64,000 nt of DNA from Mactromeris polynyma (taxonomy: Eukaryota > Mollusca > Bivalvia > Venerida > Mactridae). Every line of letters begins with the position of its first letter. The stretch's first letter is position 1. Location: positions 3,720,001-3,784,000 of the forward strand of contig JASFXZ010000038.1 in the NCBI GenBank assembly GCA_032209605.1, written 5' to 3'. The notes under the pieces were generated by a model, which was not told where the DNA came from, ran no database searches, and was given only the letters and a program-made list of their open reading frames with translations. Position numbers and translations under genes: made by a program. Shown one piece after another: positions 23,466 to 34,827 of the stretch.

Positions 23466-24175
23466 AACAAAAATATTTCAAAAAAACTGTTCTCCAGGAA
23501 ATCAGGGCTTCATGAATTTTTTTTTCGATTTTCAAGTTTTCACATTTTCTGTTTCCTCCGACGTTTAGAACCATGAAAAAGAAAATCGTTTGATTCTAGG
23601 CTATTTCGTTTTCATTTTATAACATTTTAAAGACTGCGCGTTAATGACGTCAACTATTAACTGGAAATTCCCGATAACGTTACAAGCGTCAATAACCCGG
23701 GTTTTCTGGAGTACGGTCCAAATGTATGTTTTTGCTTTATTCTTCAGTGTAATTAATAAATACGATCACGTGATTCCTTGAAATATTAGAAATACGAGGA
23801 ATGATGTAATCACAACTTGTGTGTTTTTATCTCTGCAATCAATCTTATTACTTGTGAAAACATAACACGTGTTTGATTCTGCGCTTGAGACATTCTGACG
23901 CGATTTACTGCCTTGTGAAAGGCTATATGAACTACGTGTTGATGGAAATCCTGTCAGAACAGAGGAACTACACAAGAATTAATCCATTCTACAAAGAATA
24001 TACCATTTTCTGCATTTTTTGCGCAATTCACTAAATCTGTTTGCAAACAAGTGGCACGTGGTGTTCTATAGCTTGTTTCTATGTTAGTTGTATGCTTGTT
24101 GTTTTTGAATGATGTATGCTGGTGTTTGCGTAATTAAGCTAGATGTAGTGAAAACGAGTCCTTGCCAATCGATCT
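23466..24175. other. Non-coding DNA, nothing recognised
   Basis: No supported feature; the open frames at 23163-23576 cross the two repeat fragments and are not genes. Confidence 0.5.
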
Positions 24176-24197
24176 ATCAATCAATCAATCAATCAAT
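24176..24197 (+). repeat. (ATCA)n microsatellite
   Basis: About five perfect ATCA units. Confidence 0.9.
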
Positions 24198-24222
24198 GAA
24201 ATAGTTGTGAGACTCTTATCAC

Positions 24223-24579
24223 ATGTTATTACGAAATACTGCTTTTAAAAACGGCAGTGAATATGTCATTTACTGCGAATTATTTGCATATGGAAACAAG
24301 ATTGAATGTGACTTCGTTATATCAAATAGATATGTTGCTAGAATGTTAGTGTTGTATTTTGTTTGTAATTGTGTATTCATAAATTGTTTGTGTGTTTGTG
24401 ACTGTATATACTGTCTACCTGTTTATAATGTTTACTATGTATGTTATAGTCGCATTGGTTCATCGCATTGGTTCATGACCTTCGCGATTTGGAAAAATAA
24501 AACTTGTCAAACTATTATTTCATTTAAACGAATTAATATTCACGCCGTTCATGTACGTACATTTAGTTTTAGAAACTAA
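24223..24579 (+). other. 118-codon open frame of doubtful status
   Basis: Starts with ATG and is rich in Cys, Tyr, Val and Ile through a TGTGTTTGTGACTG-type low-complexity stretch. A perfect AATAAA lies inside it at about 24496, after GACCTTCGCGATTTGG, which looks more like the 3' end of a transcript or retrotransposon than protein-coding sequence. No domain recognised. Confidence 0.2.
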
Positions 24580-26260
24580 CGTAAATTGAGCTCAACACGT
24601 TTCGAATGATTTTTATATTTCAACGAATCCAATCAATTAAACTCAAGCATTGATAAACAATACATGTAGCGTGTGTGTGGTACCTCTACTCACAATGTTT
24701 GGAATGGATCGTTGAATTAAAAAAAGTATTTTATTTTATGGATTATTGTTAAAGTTTGGATACAAAATCTGCGCGGTAGGACCAAAACAATTTGAATTGG
24801 ACCAACTTGGTCGGTCGAGTTACCGAAATCAAAACTTTTAAGGATGGCCATAGAGATGTTTTTCTGTCATAAGCGAAGCTGGATAAATCTCAATAAAATA
24901 TTTAAGAAACTGGTTAATTAATTCTAGACCGGAGACGAAACACCATCAGACAAATCAGCTTAACAGGGATAAAACTGATAAACATTGCACCATCGCACAA
25001 GATATCGAGACAGATTGAGAAGATAAATACGATTTACATATAAATGTCTTATTTATTTAAGTATTTGTAATGTATAGTTAGGACAATTGTTGTGAGTGCT
25101 TGAATTCCCCTGATGGGAATAGAACCAATTATGTACATAATGTATTTGGTTTGTCTTGTAACTTATCATTGAGAACACGATCTCTTGTCTGCGTCTTTAG
25201 TCATAGCAGACAACATATCTGTTCTCAAATCATAGCTACAAGTGACTTGGACAACCACTCAAATTACTTCTACTACTCAAATTGTCAATCACCGAATACA
25301 TGGTTAGTAAATTGAAAGATAAAATAGAGTTAAAATCATTGTCAAAGTTATTAAATACTGACCTCATAATGTGGAAGGTAAATCTTGTGTTTTCTATTCT
25401 ATTTCGTAGAAAACCTTTTATTGTACACTTTTCTAATGTTTCCAACTACTTTCTCATTTTTCCTTACAAACGAATATATAAAACATTTTATTAATCAATT
25501 ACTTTCGTTTCGTAGTAGATACACATATTCGGTGTTATTACTTGAAACATCTCACCAACCTTCTTAAATACTTCATGGTACGACAGATTATATTTCTAAA
25601 ATTATTATATATTATGTTGTTAATATGACAAAATATTCTGTATTGTACATACGATTTTATTGCTATTAACGATTCCAAAAAGGTAAACCAATCCTGACCT
25701 AAAAATCATTCTCGCATCATTTTCGACGCCATACAAAAAAACAGATCGTATCCCTATGAGGGAGGTAAATGTTTATGTCAGTGGTAACATATGTAGTGAC
25801 CAGTCTGTCACGTGATACGTGTATATGCGTGCGCACCCTACTCGTGGATTTACTTATGTTTTATTAGTTCTCAAAAGTGATCCAAAGTTTGAGGATATAG
25901 TTTTTGGCGATTGTATCAAAGTGGCATTCGTTCATTTATATATTAACATATAGCTCGAAATACAGTTTCACAAACTACTATTTTCAAGAAGAAAACATTG
26001 GCTCCTTTTGATCGTGTTGCAATTTTTTTCCGTCGTCATGCCATAGCAGTGAAAAGAGAAGTACAGAAATGGTTTCCATGAATTTCCACAAAATTATATA
26101 AATATTGATGTCCATCGTGAGGGTAAAGGTGGACATTCATTAAAGGTATCTAATTCTTGTGCAAGAATACAAGTCGCTGTCCGATGTTTGTTTCATAACT
26201 AAGCTTCTTTCCGATCTAAAGATTCGAGCTAGGTCCAGCTCTCCTTAATGCTCTTCATAC
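24580..26260. other. Non-coding DNA, nothing recognised
   Basis: AT-rich; the short open frames at 25100-25567 overlap on both strands and show no domains. Confidence 0.5.
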
Positions 26261-26466
26261 GTTAGTAACATCGATGCGGATTGGTTAACCATTCGATATG
26301 GGGTACGTTACCTTACCGAGATCCACTGAATTTCGATGGATTTACCGAAATCCATCTTATATGTGGAGTGACCAGCAGTCGTAACATCTCGGCATTTTTT
26401 ATGTCGTACAACAAATCTTAATCTTCATATTGCGCCGAACTACGTTTTTCAAGATATTTCTTGTTG
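26261..26466 (+). repeat. Dispersed repeat family A
   Basis: GATGCGGATTGGTTAACC, then ACCGAGATCCACTGAATTTC and the TCAAGATATTTCTTG end. The left part before GTTAGTAACATC is missing. Confidence 0.85.
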
Positions 26467-26808
26467 CCTTCACAAATTAATTGCGTAGGATTTTCGCAAC
26501 AAGCAAGAGCTTTGAAATTGTCGACAACTATGCTGCTTTTGAATTGTGTCTCAAACTTAAGCATTCCAAGTTACAGTGCACTATTTTACGTATATCGTCG
26601 AAGCAATGTAATAATCTTAACTGTACGTAGAAACCCTCCAAGTCTTCTTCCGTTCAACTTTATCGATATTCATGTACTGCTTAATTTCTCTGATGTGAGA
26701 AATCAATGTGTATACAATCGGATGAAAACATCTTGTTAAGCACTTAAAACAACCAGCAACATCGCTTCAGTCTACATGCACTTCCCTTCCTGCACGAACA
26801 ACATGACT
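26467..26808. other. Non-coding DNA between repeat copies
   Basis: The plus frame 26461-26739 (92 codons) starts in the end of family A and has no recognisable domain. Confidence 0.4.
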
Positions 26809-27044
26809 GAGCGCTGCTATGAGATTTACAATCTCTTCTGTAATTGACGTCATTTCAAGAAAACGCAACATGTCATGTCACTATTTGCAAGCAGGAAACA
26901 ATATTTACTCCATATGGTCACTTCGTTTTCATATTGTCATATGGGGCAAATATAGCTTACTGTCAGTACATGGTGACGTCACGTGTGACGTTTTCTGGAA
27001 ATGACGTCACTTATAGAAGAGGTTGGAAATCGTACAGCGGCGCT
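26809..27044 (+). mobile_element. Foldback MITE family B, full-length copy
   Basis: The left end GAGCGCTGCTATGAGATTTA plus CAACCTCTTCTG is the inverted counterpart of the right end CAGAAGAGG-like, GAAATCGTACAGCGGCGCTC. Pairing continues inward, so most of the element folds back on itself around CCATATGGTCACTTCG and CATATGGGGC. It carries repeated TGACGTCA palindromes and a CACGTG. Copies: 27728-27932, 30338-30490, 32713-32943, 43112-43345, 54889-55101. No coding capacity; it would depend on a transposase encoded elsewhere. Confidence 0.88.
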
Positions 27045-27727
27045 CATATTGTTTTAATTTTCTATCGTGAGCTTCAATGTCTATGTTACTCTGGTACTTC
27101 ATATTGCTGTAAAGTTGTACATGTCTGTATATTCTACAAATCCTCTAATTTATAACTTGTTTGTCTTGAAAAAGGCAGTGCGCGAAAATATTGACTGGAA
27201 AAAGATGCTTATGTATTTATAATCATTGTGATGGTTTTGAATTCTAACCAACTAATTAATGCTATATCTGGTGTAGAAATGAAAAAAATATGAAAATTTT
27301 CGACGATACGTTTTATTTGTGTTCAGTTCATTTCGTAGTATTATTCCCCAAACACCGTATATATATTATTTCTACGATGACAAAGTCGAGTTTCAAGTTT
27401 TTGAACAACAATAACATTACATAAGTTACGGAGTTCTGCACTCACGATTCAGCCATTTGCGTACAGAAGATATCGGACGAGGAAACGGTAAAGACGATAC
27501 CAATAAATCTAAAATATTTATGAGCCAACCATGACTTACGGAGGCGAGAACTTATAATCACAATGTTCACATATCGGGAATCTATGCTTTCCAATTATAA
27601 ACTTCCTAAGACGTCAGTGTATGACATTAATGGATTTTGTACAAAAATCGAATGAGTTTTAATTCACGTCGGTTGCTCAGTGCATATAGCCGTTTGGTAA
27701 CTGTGTTACATAAGTATGAATACATAT
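27045..27727. other. Non-coding DNA between two family B copies
   Basis: No supported feature. Confidence 0.5.
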
Positions 27728-27932
27728 GAGCGCTGCTATGGGATTTACAACCTCTTCTGTAAGCGATGTCTTATCAAGAAAACGCAACACGTGATGTCAC
27801 TATTTGCATGCAGGAAACAATATTTACTACATATGGTCACTTCGTTTTCATACTGCCATGAGCGGCAAATATAGCTTACTGTCAGAACATAGTGACGTCA
27901 CATGTGACGTTTTCTGGAAATGACGTCACTTA
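27728..27932 (+). mobile_element. Foldback MITE family B, right end truncated
   Basis: Same orientation as 26809-27044. Similarity stops after TGACGTCACTTAAT, so the right terminal repeat is lost. Confidence 0.88.
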
Positions 27933-28024
27933 ATCGTTTTTTATTGATTTTAGGCTCACAATTCATCCATAGTGGTGTCAGCAATTTGAGTCAGTTTCAT
28001 TTACCGGATACGCACTAACAAACA

Positions 28025-28222
28025 TTTCAAGATCATTGTCATTATGACTATCAGTGAGTACCAGACACAGACGATAATCACTGTCAATTCAAGCTAATTT
28101 CCCACGTAGACATAATATTTAATAACATCACGTGACTACCATTGTCTAACCGACCACATAATTACATAGTCGAAACAGCTCATTATAAATCTTTCAATCG
28201 ATATTCATTAATTCTGTGTCTG
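28025..28222 (+). repeat. Dispersed repeat family D, copy 2
   Basis: ATCACGTGACTACCATTGTC and TAACCGACCACATAATTAC mark the core. A 94-codon minus frame (28194-28478) begins to the right and ends in it; no domain recognised. Confidence 0.8.
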
Positions 28223-28589
28223 GGAAATACGAGGCGATGCGTATACTGACAGTGTCACCATTTGTACGGACACGCCTCTTCGTGTTCGTTTCGTCTATTC
28301 CTTTTAAACATGTCTTGTAATTGGAGTTCTTAGTGACATCGCTTATCAAGATAATCGAGTAAGTAATAACTGTTTTGTCCACAAATAAGTCCAGTTGAAT
28401 GAATAGGAAACGCCCGTGAAGATACAATAACGTATCTTTCGTCAGAAACCGAAAAATCGTTTGATGGGCCATCATCATCCTTTCTGAATATGTTTAAATG
28501 TATGAAATTGTAACACAGTTGTATTAGAAGTACATAATTATACTTGTCAGAAGTGCCAGTACTATTTAATATACATGCAATGTCTAAAA
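28223..28589. other. Non-coding DNA, nothing recognised
   Basis: Only the doubtful minus frame described with family D copy 2. Confidence 0.4.
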
Positions 28590-29085
28590 GTTACTGGGCT
28601 ATGAATATGTGACAGATAGGTCCTATGTTTATATTATGACAGATAGGCGCTATGTACGTACAAGTGAAATGTAAGCGTGACAGATAGGCGCTCTATTTAT
28701 GTGGCATATAGGCGAAATATACAAGTGACAGAAAGGCGCTCTGTACATGTAACAGATAGGTGCTCTGTACATGTGACAAATAGGCGCTCTGTACATGTGA
28801 TAGATAGGCGCTCTATTTATGTGGCATATAGGCGAAATATACAAGTGACAGAAAGGCGCTCTGTACATGTAACAGATAGGTGCTATGTACATGTGACAAA
28901 TAGGCGCTCTGTACATGTGATAGATAGGCGTTCTATTTATGTGGCATATAGGCGAAATGCACAAGTGACAGAAAGGCTCTGTACATGTGACAAATAGGCG
29001 CTCTGTACATGTGACATATAGGCGCATTTATTTATGACAGATATGCACTATTTATATATGACATATAGACACTAAGAGTTATATC
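28590..29085. repeat. 24-bp minisatellite with 120-bp higher-order unit
   Basis: The unit is GACAGATAGGCGCTCTGTAC plus ATGT, about 20 copies. Five successive units differ in a fixed pattern (CTCTATTTATGTGGCATATA, then GCGAAATATACAAGTG, and so on), and this set repeats at 28681, 28801 and 28921, giving a 120-bp higher-order repeat. With a 24-bp period both strands stay open (plus 28677-28997, minus 28650-29027) as octapeptide repeats, which I treat as artefacts. Confidence 0.95.
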
Positions 29086-29584
29086 TACATAATCAAGTCG
29101 CTTCGTACTTAAATGATATCTTTGCAAAAATGCAATGTATGAATGTCGTTTGTTTTGTTCGTTCTATCGTTATTCGCTGTTCTCTGTGACAGATGAGGAG
29201 GAAACAGTTCTACATCACGAGTAACAATATAATGTGCTTGACTTAGTTATAAATGACAAATACATTTCTCCCTCGCATGTCAGCGTAGGAACGTTTTCAA
29301 ATATATGTATTCAATTAGCTAGGGTGATAGAGAGAATTGACATTTTAAACTCTAACTAATCACCATTCTATATGGAGGCGTATAGGTGAGACAATGACAC
29401 ATTCATCGATAAACTCCGTTACTGTTTCAACCTTCTTTGAGGTGCAATATCGATATTCAATTACTGGTTCGTAATTCTGATGTGGGAAATCAATTTGTTC
29501 AAGCTGATGTAAACGTCAGGTTCAACACTTTATAACAGACAATAACACCACATCAGTCTATAAACATTTCCTGTTTTGAACAGG
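29086..29584. other. Non-coding DNA, nothing recognised
   Basis: No supported feature. Confidence 0.5.
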
Positions 29585-30095
29585 GATAGCAATTTAACAA
29601 GGATCCGTGGGCGGCGGGCCTCCGGGTTTATTTAATGTGGAAGTTCTTTTCAAATTTATATTTATTGTATGTTTCAATGTTGCGTGGATGTCGTAGAAGA
29701 TCGCGCTATACTGTCATTGAATGCTTTTATCGTTTCTTCTATCCGGGATAGCATTTTGCATGGATCTGTGGGGAGCGGCGCTATTTTGAAAAACTGAGTG
29801 GGAGGGGCGGAAAGTTCTCCTACACTCTGTACTGAATAGTCTCGCTCTAACATTGCAGTGTATTGAATATTCAAGGTCCTTCCCTAATTGTCAGTGTCAC
29901 TAGATTTGATTGCATTTGTGTGTTTAATGCATTCAACGAGAGTGCAATCTAATATCCCCCATGGTAACAGCGTGCATGAAGCTATTCAAGGACATCGCCC
30001 GACGTCCGTGTTACTAGATTTAATTACATTTATATGTTTTATGCAATAATCGAGTGCAATCTCATATCCCAAGTGGTAACTACGTGCATGGACTT
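29585..30095 (+). repeat. Two local tandem duplications
   Basis: GGGATAGCAATTTAACAAGG at 29585 is echoed by GGGATAGCATTTTGCATGG at about 29748 (offset near 160 bp). CACTAGATTTGATTGCATTT at about 29898 is echoed by TACTAGATTTAATTACATTT near 30004 (offset about 105 bp). A minus frame of 66 codons (29674-29874) lies in the first pair. It contains MLSRIEETIKAFNDSIA, which looks protein-like but was not identified. Confidence 0.65.
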
Positions 30096-30337
30096 GTTTA
30101 TCTTATAGACGCTGCATTCATCAGTTTCTGTGCTGCTGCTCCGTATTCTATGAACGTGTTTGTACACAGATTAGTTGTTTTTTAGAACTGGAAGACAGGA
30201 CCCGGAATTATAGCCGTAACTGACCAAACAATATTTATTTTGCTAAACCTGATGTAAGAAATGTTTTTTTATTTCTTACTAACAGTTAAGAAAACAAGAA
30301 CTGACAACTTCCCCACATCAATCAGAACCGGGAAACA

Positions 30338-30490
30338 AGTGACGTCATTTACAGTACTGACAGTAAGCAATAGTTGCCCCATATTGCAATATGGAGTAAA
30401 TATTGTTTCCTGCTTTCAAACAGTGACATCACATCTTGCGTTTTCTTGAAATGACGTCACTTACAGAAGAGGTTGTAAATCCCGTGGCAT
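30338..30490 (-). mobile_element. Foldback MITE family B, partial
   Basis: From AGTGACGTCATTTACAG to CAGAAGAGGTTGTAAATCCC; the outer end on the left is missing. Orientation is opposite to 26809-27044. Confidence 0.8.
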
Positions 30491-30524
30491 CGTTCAATTT
30501 ACCTTCAAGACACATTGTCACGGA

Positions 30525-30605
30525 AAACCTCAACCGGTGTTCGAACCTTCGACCTCAGGATTGGCAGTCAGAGTCTCTACCAGACGATCTAACCGGACGA
30601 GCTAT
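30525..30605 (-). repeat. tRNA-like (SINE-head-like) fragment
   Basis: On the minus strand GTTAGATCGTCTGGTAGAG (A-box-like) is followed by a loop region GACTGCCAATCC and GGTTCGAACACC (B-box-like), with tRNA spacing; the central loop could be read as a GCC anticodon. It is related to 23385-23465 and directly abuts a partial family B element. Confidence 0.6.
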
Positions 30606-31084
30606 GTACTCCGCACTCTGTACACTCGGCATTTTTTCTCGAAAAATATACTATATGATACCTTTTTACAACATTGCGATATGTACATGTATATTAAAAC
30701 CATAATATACTTCAGAACACAGTTACATACTGTCCAACTTTCTGGCTCATCGCAAGATTTCCCAGATCTGATCGATATTAACTCCATGCTATAAGCGATT
30801 ATATATATGCTACTTTGACGTCTCCTGATCATTATCGTAATGTATGGCCAACATAAATTATGTATATTATAAAATTATGATAAGTTTATAGTTAGCAAGG
30901 GATTTTGTATTTTACAATGTGCATGGAAACATCTCAAATATATAAATCACAAAAAAGCACGAATACATAAATTATAAGAAAATTATATGTGAATAAATTA
31001 TTCGAATTATATTTTCCTACCGAAAGAATTGCCGAAATTTGTTATCAGCAATAATGTCGGTACTGTCACGTACTGTGTGGGTTT
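30606..31084. other. Non-coding DNA, nothing recognised
   Basis: No supported feature. Confidence 0.5.
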
Positions 31085-31312
31085 TCTACTCTGATAATTA
31101 CCAACATGACACTCAATATAAACACCATGCGCAGTACGTAATCATGCCTAATTCAGACAAATTTCCACGGAGGCAGTATAAAATCATTTACACGTTAATT
31201 ATATCACGTGACTATCAGTGTCTAACCGGCCAGATAATTAGCATGTCGTAACTCCTAATGATACATCTCTTAGAACAATCTTCTAAGCGAAATTGATTAA
31301 ATCCGTGTCTGT
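31085..31312 (+). repeat. Dispersed repeat family D, copy 3
   Basis: AATTTCCACGGAGGCAGTAT and ATCACGTGACTATCAGTGTC are nearly identical to copy 1. On the minus strand the right end of all three copies can be read in one frame as similar peptides (here FNQFRLEDCSK; copy 1 INQFRLKDCSK; copy 2 INEYRLKD). Confidence 0.85.
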
Positions 31313-31433
31313 TCCGAGCGGTCACGTCTGGTGTATCACTGCCTACAGTCACAGAACGTGATCTGAAGAGACTACTACGTTTCTCTCTAGTCTCGCCCTG
31401 TGATAGCAACTGTTTTATAAGCTCCATCGTCAT
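31215..31433 (-). CDS. Hypothetical short frame reading into family D
   Basis: The minus frame begins with ATG at 31433 (second ATG six bases on). Its first 45 codons (MTMELIKQLLSQGETREKRS and onward, Ser/Arg-rich) lie outside the repeat in a patch clearly more GC-rich than its flanks; the rest reads into family D copy 3 and stops at 31215. It may be a first exon, a fragment of an element's gene, or chance. No domain or splice donor recognised. Confidence 0.2.
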   Translation of the reverse strand: MTMELIKQLLSQGETREKRSSLFRSRSVTVGSDTPDVTARNRHGFNQFRLEDCSKRCIIRSYDMLIIWPVRH

Positions 31434-31971
31434 TAGTCGCTCGCTATTTTTTTATTTATTTTTCATTTTGTTCATTGGCTTGGATTTGAATAAAAAATCC
31501 TTTCGATGGTTTTATCTCTTTTCCGATAATCCTTTCAATATTTGCAAAATTCTCTTTGTGTTATTACGTCACTTTTGTTTTATTTTTTCTACATATTCCC
31601 TTCAAAAAGTTCACAATAATTATTTTGCTAAGCATTTTCTCGGCGACTTTGATGCCTTGCACCTATTTTCTCATGTACTATGTGTTATTTATTTACATTT
31701 CGTTAAAAAAAATGTTTCAAAAGCAATACTAGAATATCAAAACAACGAAACAGCTGCATCAACGTAAAAAATATCGTCAATAATACAATCATGTGTCTCG
31801 GTAAAATAGGGAATGGCTTTACCATGTCACTAAAAAGTCGATACATGTATATCGTATTTCAAAGAGAATCGTAGGATATTTTTAAAGGACACATTGTTGT
31901 CATTAATTTTTTGACATTTGCATCCACATTTTCTCTAAAATGGATGAGATTTCATCGGTGTTATTTTCGGC
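31434..31971. other. Very AT-rich DNA, nothing recognised
   Basis: The plus frame 31468-31767 (99 codons, Phe/Leu-rich) reflects T-rich composition. Confidence 0.5.
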
Positions 31972-32200
31972 GTAGCTGTATAACACTGATTTTGACCGAC
32001 AGTTTTGACCAACCAAATGTTGTCCTCGAAGCGGGCTTTTTAAAATCTGACTAATCATATTTTCACCCATGAGGCACTAAGCGGGAGTTACGTTCATCCA
32101 AGAGGCACCAAACGGGAAGTTCGTAAGATGTGCGTTGGTTAGCAGTTCGAATTTTGCCGGAAGTAGTTAATATGACGGTGTTAAGACAGGTCCGTGATTA
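31972..32200 (-). repeat. Dispersed repeat family G, copy 2 (inverted)
   Basis: Reverse complement of 13710-13940, with GCAGTTCGAATTTTGCCGG and AAGACAGGTCCGTGAT. Confidence 0.8.
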
Positions 32201-32712
32201 TAGTATATATAGATCCGAGTTAATTGTGTGTAAGGATTTATTTTTCAACATGTTGCAATAAACATCATTCTATACATCATTCTATCTACGCAGTTTATCT
32301 TTTTTTAAAGATATTACTTGTTTCTAAATGAAAAGATAATTATGTTTGTATCATTTATGGGCAAAAGTCAAATTTAATCATTTTGACATGGAATATGAAT
32401 GCTTATATCAGTTTAAAGATGTTATCTGGCTCACCTGAACGTTACAGTCGGAGCCATATTGGCCCTCTTGTTTGATCATGTTACACACAGACAACACTGG
32501 TAAAATACCCCGCTTGTTACAAAACAGGAAGATATCACTAACTTCGTTTGTCGACAAATACAGAGAAAACCATCAGCAGTGTTTTGACACTGAACATTTA
32601 ATGATGACTTTGCTATACATGTATAATGATGGTTTCATGTTTATTTAGGTAAAAATTGAACAGAAAAATTAGCATAATATGACTTTAAATGGAAAACATA
32701 CGATGCATATTT
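32201..32712. other. Non-coding DNA, nothing recognised
   Basis: No supported feature. Confidence 0.5.
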
Positions 32713-32943
32713 GAGCGCCGCTTTACGATTTCCAACCTCTTGTGGCGTTATTTCCAGAAAACGTCACATGTGACGTCACCATCTACTGACAGTAAGCAAT
32801 ATTTGCTCCATATGGCAACATGAAAATGAAGTGACCATATGGAGTGAATATTGTTTCTGTTTGCAAAAAGTTTCATCACAGGTTGCGTTTTTTTTTAAAT
32901 GACGTCTCTTGCGGAAAAGGTTGTAAATCCCAGAGCAGCGCTC
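32713..32943 (-). mobile_element. Foldback MITE family B, inverted copy
   Basis: Opposite orientation to 26809-27044. Begins GAGCGCCGCTTTACGATTTC and ends CAGAGCAGCGCTC. Both terminal repeats are present, with extra substitutions (GACGTCTC in place of GACGTCAC near the right end). Confidence 0.88.
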
Positions 32944-33000
32944 ATGTGTACAATTTGGCGTCGTCATTGTTTCGTTCATTCAACATCGTTTACATCACAT

Positions 33001-33181
33001 ACAGCAAAGCCTCACTTAAAGTCCACCTCAGTAATAAGACCACCTCAAAATTAAGATCACACTTTTTAAGTCCATTTTCACTGTTCCGCTCTTTATTCAA
33101 CCTAAATATAAAGACCACCTTAATATTTGAACCAGTTTTCAAGGGTCCCAAGGGTGGTCTTATTATTCAGGTTTTACTGTA
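33001..33181 (+). mobile_element. MITE family C
   Basis: Terminal inverted repeats ACAGCAAAGCCTCACTTAAA (left) and CAGGTTTTACTGT (right) enclose lines of AAGACCACCTCA-like words. The inside contains CATTTTCACTGTTCCGCTCT and CAAGGGTCCCAAGGGTGGTC. Non-coding. Copies: 33984-34168, 47142-47308, 49531-49712, 50039-50218, 51885-52055, 55607-55756, 57141-57297. Confidence 0.88.
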
Positions 33182-33983
33182 CTTTGAATATAATTGTTTT
33201 AAAATGCAACCTCTCCAAAACACCAACATCTCCTTTTTACATGTACCACTAATTGAACATCTCTAGAGCAAGAACATTTCAACAAAAGCCGAATTTAGCA
33301 TCTCCCAGAGGTGTTTGCCCTGAACACGATGCACTATCCATATCACGTGCACGGTATTACATGTATATCCATGTTTCAGAGACGTATTTGCATCATAAAA
33401 TACCCGGAAGATACTTGATAAAAGGGAGTTTAAAACGGAATACAGCGTGTGTTTCTCAATAAAATTGCTAAATGCAGAAACTTTGACAGTCTCTGTGGGT
33501 GTCTCAAAAAGGAAACTAATTACATGTAATCACAAAACACCAGAGTAGTATATTTACGATGATGATCTTATCTTTTGTACTTTTTCAGATATGTTTGCGT
33601 TTCTGGCAGCTTCAGTGTCTATTTCTAGCATCGTTTATTTCTTCCATTAAAACAGAAATCATATATATTAGATCTGACTTTCGGCGTGCATGGACAATCT
33701 TACTGGCTAAATTAATGTTGGCGAATGTCATTTGGCGTGATATGAAAGCGTGAAATAACGTATTTAGAGTAGTTACTGTATTATATATAACTTCTGTCGG
33801 CTTATACCAATCTTCATGTCTGCTACGCCATAGCTGCAATGGAAATGAGTTTTAAGATTATAAATGCAATATCAAAATCATATCATTCTTTGAATATAAT
33901 TGACCTATCATTGGTAGGTGGCAGTATGTTTGTTGGTATTGCTACCACTGCTAGTAGTACTGACCTCACGCCGGTATGAATTT
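33182..33983. other. Non-coding DNA, nothing recognised
   Basis: Short open frames (33253-33462, 33559-33753) carry no domains. Confidence 0.5.
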
Positions 33984-34168
33984 ACAGTAAAACCTCATCC
34001 TAAGACCATCTCAATAATAAGACCACCTAAAGATTAAGAACACATTTAAATTGTCAAGTACATTTTCAATGTTTTTGCTCTTTATTCAACCTCAATATAA
34101 GACCATCTTAATAAGAAGACCATGTTTCAAGGGTCCATAAGGCGGTCTTTATACTGAGGTTTTACTGT
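33984..34168 (+). mobile_element. MITE family C
   Basis: ACAGTAAAACCTCATCCTAA to TGAGGTTTTACTGT; both terminal repeats present, same orientation as 33001-33181. Confidence 0.9.
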
Positions 34169-34827
34169 TAAAGAAACGGATTTAATGCGGATAAAGAGGG
34201 GATTTCAAACAGTAACATATAGATCAGATCATTTATTTTAAAATCGCTTGAATGAAGTGGCTAATAGATCGTTATGCCATAGTCAAAATAAGCTATTGTA
34301 CGCGTTCTCATTAAATCATTTACTTCGCTCATCGTCGATGTTGATATAAATTGATATCTCTGAACAAAATTAATATGTTTTACTCCTGTTGCATCGTTTC
34401 CTTGCATGTGCCATTTTAGTCGAGAGGGAATATATTGAAACCGTATTGATTATTATCAGTATTGCTTCTGAAACTTGTAATTAATTACAGCACTGTGATA
34501 TTCGCTACTTGACAATTAATTTGAGTACAGAACAAACAACTGTCAATGAATTGTTGAACAAATTGAATTTTCTCCCGTTTGTGTTTGCAAATATTTGTTT
34601 TATTGATTAAAACATATACAAAAAACAAGCGTTTAATGTGTACATTCTTGTGTTTAATACAATTGATGGTGATTCATTTACAACACAAAATTGGAAGCAA
34701 GAAGATATTACGTTAGAATAAATATGTATCCATTTAATGAAGGAGGCGAGAACAAATATAATGTCAAATGCGTAAAGATATTGTAGAAATTAGATAAAGC
34801 TTTTCATGTAGCATTTGAAATAATATT
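34169..34827. other. Non-coding DNA, nothing recognised
   Basis: AT-rich, no supported feature. Confidence 0.5.

Noticed and set aside
24223..24579. 118-codon Cys/Tyr-rich plus frame
   Set aside because: Low-complexity TGT-rich DNA with an AATAAA inside; more like a transcript 3' end.
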